The translations under genes were made by a program, and so were the position numbers. Shown piece after piece: positions 30,620 to 36,461 of a stretch of DNA of 48,851 nt; positions within the stretch are counted from its first letter, which is position 1; each line of letters begins with the position of its first letter. This DNA is from a virus. The notes below the pieces were generated by a model. That model saw only the letters and a list, made by a program, of their open reading frames with translations, did no database searches and was not told the DNA's origin. Location: the IMG/VR virus record IMGVR_UViG_3300020109_000035, positions 1-48,851 of that record; one strand, written 5' to 3'.

Positions 30620-30638
30620 TCCGAGGAGATCCGCACCC

Positions 30639-31160
30639 ATGACCGAGAGCACGAGCACCACCCGCGAACCCGTCGAGGTCCACGTCGCCGGCGCCGACCA
30701 GCCCGAGGCGGCCCGGCTGCTGCTGGACGCCGCCAAGGCCACCGGGCACCCGGTGGAGTCCGTCGCCACGATCGCCGGCGGCTTCCTGGTGCCCTACGAG
30801 GTGGCGGTCGAGGCCGGCGCCGTCAAGGGCGAGCAGGTGACCCCCTCGGAGACCGAGATCGCCGCCCACCCGGAGACCACCGGCGCGGTCACCACCGCGG
30901 ACGGCGTCGAGCACGCCGGCGTCGTCCCCGCCTCGGCCGCCGTCGAGCAGCAGGACGACGTCGCCGCCGCCGGGATCGAGCAGCAGCAGCGCGACCAGGG
31001 CGCCGGCGACACCGAGCAGGGCGAGGACGCCGAGCAGGCCGACGACGTCCTCCGCGGTGAGGCCCTGGAGAAGGCGCTCAAGGACCGCGGCCTGTCCACG
31101 TCGGGCACCGCGGACGAGAAGCGCGCCCGGGTCGCCGCGCACGACGCCGCCCAGTCGTGA
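30639..31160 (+). CDS. Head-region protein with C-terminal SAP-like helix pair (173 aa)
   Basis: ATG after CCGAGGAGATCCGC. An N-terminal compact part (EVHVAGADQPEAARLLLDAAKATG, GFLVPYEVAVEAGAV) is followed by an acidic/Gln-rich linker and a C-terminal motif RGEALEKALKDRGL-STSGTADEKRARV. That last part matches the SAP fold (L-x3-L-x2-RGL-x3-G-x4-KRAR), usually a nucleic-acid-binding element. A closely similar tail ends the protein at 34581. It may contact DNA or be a head-tail assembly factor. Confidence 0.65.
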   Translation: MTESTSTTREPVEVHVAGADQPEAARLLLDAAKATGHPVESVATIAGGFLVPYEVAVEAGAVKGEQVTPSETEIAAHPETTGAVTTADGVEHAGVVPASAAVEQQDDVAAAGIEQQQRDQGAGDTEQGEDAEQADDVLRGEALEKALKDRGLSTSGTADEKRARVAAHDAAQS

Positions 31161-31828
31161 CCCGCCGCCGGCCGAGGGCCGTTCGTCCAGCCCTCGGCCG
31201 GTGGCTCGGCTGGGCCCGCCCCGGGGACTGGCACCCCGGGCGCACCAACGTGCCGTTCCTGATCATCCAACTGGCCGCCCTGTACCAAGCCGCCCTCCGC
31301 GGCCGGGACTACCTCACCCCGCGCGCCGGCGCCGTCGTCGACGCCGACGGCCTCGGCGTCGTCGAGCAGGCCGCCGCCCTCACCACCTGGGGCTGGCTGT
31401 TCTACGGCTCGGCCGCCGTCGTGCTGGTCGGCCTCGCCGGACGCTGGTCCCCGCTGGTGATCGCCGGCCACGCGTTCCTGTTCGCCTGGTATGGCGGGGT
31501 CGCCATAGGCCTGCTGCAGGCCCAGGGCTTCGACCTGTCGTGGCGCCTACTGCTCGGCGCGATCCTCTCCGGTCTGGGAACGTGGGTGATCCTGCGCCGG
31601 CGCGCACCCGGCGCGTCCGTCCGGCTACTGCTCGGAGTTCCGGGGATGCTGGTCGGGCAGGAGCTCATGGCCTCCGGGTTGGGCTCGGACTACCGAACGG
31701 GGACGGGTCTCATGGCCGCGGCGATCATCCACCTGACGCTGGCCGCCGGCACCTGGCTGCTGACCCAACGGCAGCGCCTCACCGCCCAGGTCGAGCGGGA
31801 GGTCGGCGTGGTGCTCCCCCGTGGCTGA
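31157..31828 (+). CDS. Multi-span membrane protein (223 aa)
   Basis: GTGA overlap. After a basic start (RRRPRAVRPALGRW) there are about five hydrophobic segments: FLIIQLAALYQAAL, WGWLFYGSAAVVLVGLAG, LVIAGHAFLFAWYGGVAIGLL, LLLGAILSGLGTWVIL and a last one near AAAIIHLTLAAGTWLL. Membrane proteins between head and tail genes are found in several actinophage groups; function unknown. GC3 is slightly lower than its neighbours in places (for example GTCGTGGCGCCTACTG), hinting at recent acquisition. Confidence 0.7.
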   Translation: MTRRRPRAVRPALGRWLGWARPGDWHPGRTNVPFLIIQLAALYQAALRGRDYLTPRAGAVVDADGLGVVEQAAALTTWGWLFYGSAAVVLVGLAGRWSPLVIAGHAFLFAWYGGVAIGLLQAQGFDLSWRLLLGAILSGLGTWVILRRRAPGASVRLLLGVPGMLVGQELMASGLGSDYRTGTGLMAAAIIHLTLAAGTWLLTQRQRLTAQVEREVGVVLPRG

Positions 31829-32471
31829 ACTGATCGCCGCGGCGGGCGAACTGGGCCCCTGGTTCCTGGCGCTGCTGCTGGTCGGCCTGTTCCTGGTGTA
31901 CGCCGCCGAGAAGATCGGCGGGAAGGACGGGCCGATCTCCCGGGTGCTGGCCTGGTTCTCCAACCGCGAACTGAACGCCCTACGCCGGCAGGGCGAGCTC
32001 GAGGCCGAGCGGCAGCGGATCGCCGCCCTGACCGAGTCCCGCGCGGTCCAGCGGTTCCGCCGCCGGCTGGCCGACGCCTACGACGAGATCGAGGAGCTCG
32101 AGGGCACCGTGGAGTGGCTGCTCCAGGACCGCAACGACCAGCGCCGGCGCGACCGCGCGCGCGGGCACTTCGACCGCGCCCTGGTCGACTGGTTCCAGCA
32201 GGTGATCCGCACCGTCGCCGAGGCCGCCCCCGGGACGCTGATCCCCGACCCGCCGCGCCCTCCGGAAGGCCTCGCCGAACTGCTGGTGATCGGCGACGAC
32301 CTGCCGCCCGAGGTGCGCCGGCCCCGACGGCGGGCCAACGTCCAGACCCGCCGGGAGGAGCTCGAGGCCGAGTGGTCCCAGGAGGACGAGGACGCGGTCG
32401 AGGCCGAGGCCGCCGCATCGGCCGCCGCCGCGCGCCGAGGTGGCCGGCGGCTGACCGATCGCCGCGCCTGA
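31821..32471 (+). CDS. Membrane-anchored coiled-coil protein (216 aa)
   Basis: GTG overlaps the previous gene by 8 nt. One N-terminal membrane helix (LGPWFLALLLVGLFLVYAAEKIGG, about 10-33) is followed by a long charged coiled coil (NRELNALRRQGELEAERQRIAALTES ... YDEIEELEGTVEWLLQDRNDQRRRDRA) and an acidic then basic tail. The topology places the coil in the cytoplasm. With the preceding multi-span protein it may form a membrane complex; unknown function. Confidence 0.65.
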   Translation: MAELIAAAGELGPWFLALLLVGLFLVYAAEKIGGKDGPISRVLAWFSNRELNALRRQGELEAERQRIAALTESRAVQRFRRRLADAYDEIEELEGTVEWLLQDRNDQRRRDRARGHFDRALVDWFQQVIRTVAEAAPGTLIPDPPRPPEGLAELLVIGDDLPPEVRRPRRRANVQTRREELEAEWSQEDEDAVEAEAAASAAAARRGGRRLTDRRA

Positions 32472-32567
32472 GCCGACCCGCGGGGCCGGGCGGTAGTCTG
32501 CCCGCGTAGCGACCGCTGGCTGTGGGCCGGGCGCTCGGTCCCCCCGAGATCCCCCAGGAGCGCCCAA
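32472..32567 (+). promoter_or_regulatory. Major tail protein promoter and leader with 34-bp box (copy 2)
   Basis: TAGTCT (32494-32499) is a TAnnnT -10 box. The box at 32505-32538 is identical over 34 bp to 27837-27870 and again forms a CTCGG/CCGAG hairpin (32534-32548). CAGGAG lies 7 nt before the GTG at 32568. Confidence 0.7.
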
Positions 32568-33269
32568 GTGCCCACGTCCAAGACCTTCGCCCCGATCCGC
32601 GGCCGTCGGATGCGGCTCACCCGCACCGACGAGTGCGGCGCCCCCGTGATCGGCCCCGCCTCCACCGGCGTCTCCAAGGGCTTCGTCTCGGTGGGCCTGT
32701 CGCTCCAGTACGAGGACGGGGAGACGATCCGCGTCCCCAACGCCGCCGGCGAGTTCGAGATCAACGAGATCCCCGACGCCCAGTTGGTCGGCGCGACCGT
32801 CACGCTCGGGTTCGTCGGCGTCCAGCCCGACTACCTGGCGATGATCACCAACTTCCCGACCGTGCTGGACTTCGAGGCCGCGGCCGTCGGGTTCTCCGCC
32901 GACGGCGGGGTGCCCGTCGTCGGCGGCTACGGCCTGGAGGTCTGGACCGACCTCGCCGGCGCCGGCGCGTGCGCGGACGGCGGCCGGGCCTGGGGCTACC
33001 TGCTGCTCCCCTACCTCCGCGGCGGCAAGATCTCGGACTTCACGATCGAGAACGGCGCCGCGAACTTCGAGGTCGTGAGCAGCACCCGGGAGGGTTCCCG
33101 CTGGGAGGAGGGCCCCTACGACGTCCAGGAGTCCGGCGCCGCGGTCAACGGCGTGTTCCCGGCCGGGCCGCTGCTCGAGCCGGTCGGCGAGCGGACCCAC
33201 TTCCGCCTGTTCACGACCCGCATCGCGCCGCCGGCGACCGTCGACGGCCTCACCGCGCTGGCGGCATGA
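32568..33269 (+). CDS. Major tail (tube) protein
   Basis: 233 aa, the typical size of a siphophage tube protein. Features include an N-terminal arm (TSKTFAPIRGRRMRLTRTDECG), a long run of beta strands (VSVGLSLQYEDGETIRVPN, LVGATVTLGFVGVQPDYLAMI, NFPTVLDFEAAAVGF) and a late strand region (LLLPYLRGGKISDFTIENGAANFEV). Tube proteins stack as hexamers around the tape measure. A private promoter with the same leader box as the capsid gene fits high-level late expression. Start codon is GTG after CAGGAG. Confidence 0.78.
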   Translation: MPTSKTFAPIRGRRMRLTRTDECGAPVIGPASTGVSKGFVSVGLSLQYEDGETIRVPNAAGEFEINEIPDAQLVGATVTLGFVGVQPDYLAMITNFPTVLDFEAAAVGFSADGGVPVVGGYGLEVWTDLAGAGACADGGRAWGYLLLPYLRGGKISDFTIENGAANFEVVSSTREGSRWEEGPYDVQESGAAVNGVFPAGPLLEPVGERTHFRLFTTRIAPPATVDGLTALAA

Positions 33270-34015
33270 CCGAGCCGGCGCCCCCGGGCCTGTTCGGCTG
33301 GGAGCCGGTCACCTCGGTGGCCGGCCCCGGCTGGGCTGAGGCGACCGAGGAGACCCGCGCCGCGGCCCAGCGGTGGGCCGTCGGGATCCTCTGGGCACTC
33401 TCGGGGCGCCGGTTCGGCCTGTTCGCGCACCGCATCGCCCCCTACGTCGCCCCGCGGCGGCTGAACGCCTACGACCAGCGCAACCGGTACGGGCCGCTGG
33501 CCGTCAACTACCGGGCCGGCGTCGCCCGCGCCGGCGGGTTCTGCTCGGCCAACGCGGTACGCCTCGGCCCGGTCCACGCCGTGACCGGCGTCCAGGTCGA
33601 CGGCGTCCCCCTGCCGGCTGAGGCCTGGCGGCTGGACCCCGACGGGACGCTGGTCCGCACCGACGGCGCCGGCTGGCCCGTCGGGCAGGACGTGTACGCC
33701 GCCTCCCCGCGGTGGCTGGTCGACGCCGTGCTCGGCGTCGCGCCCCCGGCCGCGGGCAACGTCGCAGCCGGCCGGTACGCCGGGGAGTGGGTGCGCGCCG
33801 CCGGCGGTGGCCGCTGCTCCCTGCCGGCGGGCGCCCGATCCATCGCCCGGCCCGGCCTCACCATCGAACTGCCCGACGCCGCGCTGCTCACCGAGAACGG
33901 CCGCACCGGCTCCCCCGAGGTCGACCGGTGGCTGGACACCGTCAACCCCGCGGGGCTCCCCGAGGCGGCCACGGTCTACTCCCCGGACCTCGCCCGCCAC
34001 CGGCTGCTCACGTGA
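33266..34015 (+). CDS. Putative head-to-tail connector/adaptor (249 aa)
   Basis: ATGA overlap with the major tail protein. N-terminal helices (EATEETRAAAQRWAVGILWALSGRRFG) followed by beta elements (AVRLGPVHAVTGVQVDGVPLP, WRLDPDGTLVRTDG, YAGEWVRAAGG) and a helical end resemble gp6/gp15-like head-tail adaptor organisation, where a helical bundle docks the portal. Length is larger than the smallest adaptors. Assignment rests on position and fold-like pattern. Confidence 0.5.
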   Translation: MTEPAPPGLFGWEPVTSVAGPGWAEATEETRAAAQRWAVGILWALSGRRFGLFAHRIAPYVAPRRLNAYDQRNRYGPLAVNYRAGVARAGGFCSANAVRLGPVHAVTGVQVDGVPLPAEAWRLDPDGTLVRTDGAGWPVGQDVYAASPRWLVDAVLGVAPPAAGNVAAGRYAGEWVRAAGGGRCSLPAGARSIARPGLTIELPDAALLTENGRTGSPEVDRWLDTVNPAGLPEAATVYSPDLARHRLLT

Positions 34016-34563
34016 CCGGCCCCCGGCGCTGCTCGGACCCGGTCGCCGAGCCCACCATGGTGGCGATGCTGGCCGCCCTCCGCGCCGTGTTCGCCGAGCA
34101 GGGCGAGGTCGACGAGACGCTGGTCCAGCCGTGCGAGTTCGAGCTCATGCCCGGCGCCGTCCCGGTCGTCGATCACGGCCTGGACTGCCGCGACAACTGC
34201 GAGGGCGTCGCGTGGGTCCGGCTGGTCGACGTCTCCCCGACCGACTGGGCCACCTTCCCCGGCCCGGTCGCCCGAGCCGCCCGCGGTGACCTGTCCTACG
34301 CCGTGACCTTGGAGGTCGGCGTGGCCCGGTGCGCGCCCGTCGGCTACACCGAGGGCGAGCGGTACTACCCGCCCACCCCCGACGAGCAGGCCGCGGCCAG
34401 CACCCGCGCCGCGATCGACGCCGCGATAGTCCGGCACACCATCCTCGAGCGGTTCCCCGAGGACAACGACGACGCCGGGGTCGCCCTCGGCGCGTACGGC
34501 CCGATCGGGCCCGAGGGCGACGTCGTCGGCGGCGCCACGTTCTGCACCGTGTTCGTCCCCTGA
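34012..34563 (+). CDS. Putative head-tail completion protein (183 aa)
   Basis: GTGA overlap. Helical start (MVAMLAALRAVFAEQGE), Cys-containing middle (DCRDNCEGVAWVRLVDV) and a beta-rich region (LSYAVTLEVGVARCAP), then a helix (STRAAIDAAIVRHTILERF) and a strand end (GGATFCTVFVP). Proteins of this pattern occupy the stopper/neck position in many actinophages. Family membership is not certain. Confidence 0.45.
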   Translation: MTGPRRCSDPVAEPTMVAMLAALRAVFAEQGEVDETLVQPCEFELMPGAVPVVDHGLDCRDNCEGVAWVRLVDVSPTDWATFPGPVARAARGDLSYAVTLEVGVARCAPVGYTEGERYYPPTPDEQAAASTRAAIDAAIVRHTILERFPEDNDDAGVALGAYGPIGPEGDVVGGATFCTVFVP

Positions 34564-34580
34564 TCCGAGGAGTCACCGCC

Positions 34581-34931
34581 ATGACCGAGATCCGCGCGCG
34601 CGTCGAGACGGGCATGATGGGCGCCGCCGTCGGCGACGTCGTCACCCTGGACGCCACCCCGCTGGTGCTGGCCGCCGTCCGCGACGGCCGGCTCACCGTG
34701 CTGGACCAGCCGGCACCCGAGCTCAAGGGCGAGGCCCTGGACCAGGCCCTCCGGGAGCGCGGCCTGTCCCTGTCCGGGACGGCCGACGAGAAGCGGGCCC
34801 GCCTCGCCGAGCACCCGCGGACCACCGAGGTGCCCGGCCTGCCCGCCGGCGGGGAAGCGCCCGGCGGGACGGCGATCCCGGACCCGGCGACCGTCGTCAC
34901 CCCGGCCGGCACCCCGGCGGGCACGCCCTGA
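34581..34931 (+). CDS. Head-tail region protein with SAP-like segment (116 aa)
   Basis: ATG after CGAGGAGTCACCGCC. Small beta N-terminus (TEIRARVETGMMGAAVGDVVTLDATPLVLAAV), then KGEALDQALRERGL-SLSGTADEKRARL, a SAP-like helix pair almost identical to the C-terminus of the protein at 30639, then a Pro/Gly/Thr-rich tail. The shared segment points to duplication or exchange within the structural module. Function unknown. Confidence 0.6.
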   Translation: MTEIRARVETGMMGAAVGDVVTLDATPLVLAAVRDGRLTVLDQPAPELKGEALDQALRERGLSLSGTADEKRARLAEHPRTTEVPGLPAGGEAPGGTAIPDPATVVTPAGTPAGTP

Positions 34932-34948
34932 CCGATCGGAGTTGACCG

Positions 34949-35377
34949 GTGGCTTCCGTCGCCCGCGTCCAACTGTCCGAGCAGGCCCTCCGGTCGGCCC
35001 TCACCGGGCCCACCGGCATGGTGACCCAGTACGTCGTGCGGACCACCCGGCAGATCACCAACCAGGCCAAGCTCTACGCCCCGGTCGACACCGGCAACCT
35101 GCGGGCGTCGATCACCTCGGCGGTCGAGGTCCAGGGCCTCCGAGTCGTCGGCCGGGTCGGCACCCCGGTGGAGTACGCGCTCGCCGTCCACGAGGGCCAG
35201 GACGCGCGCGCCGTCGTGGTCAAGGCCCACCAAGTGCGCGCGCACGCGGTCCGCGGGTCGGCCGGTCGAGCCGCCTACCGGGTCCGCGGGCACACCGTGG
35301 GCGCGCACACCCGGCAGCAGAAGGCCAAGCCGGGCCGGCCGTTCCTGCGCCGCGCCATGGAGGACGTGCTCCGGTAG
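34949..35377 (+). CDS. HK97 gp10-like neck/minor tail protein
   Basis: 142 aa with the hallmark of this family: TRQITNQAKLYAPVDTGNLRASI (APVDTGNLR at about 46-54), followed by VGRVGTPVEYALAVHEG and a basic C-terminus ending with FLRRAMEDVL. gp10-like proteins join the head-tail interface in siphophages. GTG start follows CGGAGTTGACC. The Arg/His-rich insert (VKAHQVRAHAVRGSAGRAAYRVRGH) is longer than usual. Confidence 0.8.
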   Translation: MASVARVQLSEQALRSALTGPTGMVTQYVVRTTRQITNQAKLYAPVDTGNLRASITSAVEVQGLRVVGRVGTPVEYALAVHEGQDARAVVVKAHQVRAHAVRGSAGRAAYRVRGHTVGAHTRQQKAKPGRPFLRRAMEDVLR

Positions 35378-35440
35378 CACGCCGTAGGCTGCTGGCGCCC
35401 CCTCTCGTGGAGAGACCGCCAACCGGACGAGGAGCCCCCG
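35378..35440 (+). promoter_or_regulatory. Possible promoter and degenerate SD block before the tail chaperones
   Basis: TAGGCT (35385-35390) fits a TAnnnT -10 box. TCTCGTGGAGAG (35403-35414) is a shortened copy of the recurrent SD block with no start codon after it. The functional SD is ACGAGGAG, 7 nt before ATG 35441. Confidence 0.4.
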
Positions 35441-35806
35441 ATGGTGTCCAGCGACCTGAACTTCACCACCACCCCCAAGACCCGGCCCGAGGCCGAGGGC
35501 GACGACGTCCCGGCGATCGAGCGCACGATCACGATCACGGTCGACGGCGTCGACTACCTGGTGAAGCGCCCCAAGGACGCGCTGATCGCCCGCCTGGGCC
35601 CGGCAACCCAGCGCCGCACCAACCCGCTGCTCAAGGTGTCGCTGGCTATGGACTTCCTCGGCGACTGCGTCCAGGAGCCGGGCCGCACGGTGCTGGTCGG
35701 CCGCCTGGAGGACGAGCACGACGACTTCGACGTCGAGGACGCGCTCCGGATCATCGAGCGGATCGCCGAGGAGTGGAAGCCGGCCGGCCGACGTAGCCGG
35801 CGGTGA
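35441..35806 (+). CDS. Tail assembly chaperone, first protein
   Basis: 121 aa, between the neck/minor tail genes and the tape measure, the standard site of the chaperone pair (lambda G/GT position). Sequence has a strand start (RTITITVDGVDYLVKRPKDALIARL), a helical body (NPLLKVSLAMDFLGDCV, VEDALRIIERIAEEW) and a basic end. Chaperones coat the tape measure before tube polymerisation. Its stop forms a GTGA overlap with the next gene. Confidence 0.65.
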   Translation: MVSSDLNFTTTPKTRPEAEGDDVPAIERTITITVDGVDYLVKRPKDALIARLGPATQRRTNPLLKVSLAMDFLGDCVQEPGRTVLVGRLEDEHDDFDVEDALRIIERIAEEWKPAGRRSRR

Positions 35807-36384
35807 GAGGCCCCCGCCGGGCGGGGGAGTGGAGGGACCACCTCGAGCAGGGCGGCGCGCTCCGCTTCGCTCTGGACGGGGAGCCGTACGAGATCCCGGC
35901 CCTGCCGGCGCGGGCGTGGCTGCTGGCCCACCTGGACGAGGATCCGCTGGCGATCTTCCCCGGCCTGCTGGCCGACGAGGACGACGTTGACGACCTGCTG
36001 GACGCCGTCGACGACGAGGACGACCCGCTGACCGCCCAGCGGTGCGTCGACCTGTCCCTGGCCCTGCTCGGGGAGGCCTCCGGCGGCTGGCGCTGGTGGG
36101 AAGCCGACCGGTTGGTGACGGTGGCGATCGCCAACTGGCCGATGCTGGACGGCCCGGCCGCGCGCCGCGGCGTCGACCTGCTGGCGCTGCCCTTCGACCG
36201 GTTCTGCTCCGCGGTCTATTCGTGGCGGGTCGAGCACGCTCCGGAGAAGGACCGGGACGAGTTCGACCGGTGGCTGACCATGGCCCCGGCCGGCGCGATC
36301 GACGTCGACGACGTCGACGACCGGCTGGCCGAGGAGGAGGCGGCGAGCTTCCTGGCGGTGGCTGGCGCGCTCGGCGCGGGGTGA
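35803..36384 (+). CDS. Tail assembly chaperone, second protein
   Basis: 193 aa starting at a GTG that overlaps the upstream stop. It is acidic (DEDDVDDLLDAVDDEDD) and helical, with Trp-rich helices (GGWRWWEADRLVTVAIANW) and a conserved-looking end (SAVYSWRVEHAPEKDRDEFDRWL) typical of the downstream chaperone product. In many siphophages this part is reached by -1 frameshifting. Here a stop at 35794-35796 in this frame and no clear slippery heptamer make reinitiation at GTGA more likely. Confidence 0.65.
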   Translation: MRGPRRAGEWRDHLEQGGALRFALDGEPYEIPALPARAWLLAHLDEDPLAIFPGLLADEDDVDDLLDAVDDEDDPLTAQRCVDLSLALLGEASGGWRWWEADRLVTVAIANWPMLDGPAARRGVDLLALPFDRFCSAVYSWRVEHAPEKDRDEFDRWLTMAPAGAIDVDDVDDRLAEEEAASFLAVAGALGAG

Positions 36385-36461
36385 TCGGCGCCGTCCGGCT
36401 ACTCTGAGCCCGCGACCGCTGGCTCTGGGCCGGGCGCCCGTCCTCCGGCCTAGGAGTGTCT
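36385..36461 (+). promoter_or_regulatory. Tape-measure promoter and leader box (copy 3)
   Basis: TACTCT (36400-36405) is a TAnnnT -10 box. The leader box at 36412-36439 shares 27 of 28 bases with the two other copies (single change in CTGGCTCTGGG). TAGGAG (36451-36456) is 5 nt before the GTG at 36462. Confidence 0.65.

Noticed and set aside
35780-35810. Programmed -1 frameshift between the tail chaperones
   Set aside because: No slippery heptamer; TAG in the target frame at 35794-35796 leaves only a few codons. GTGA reinitiation explains the pair.
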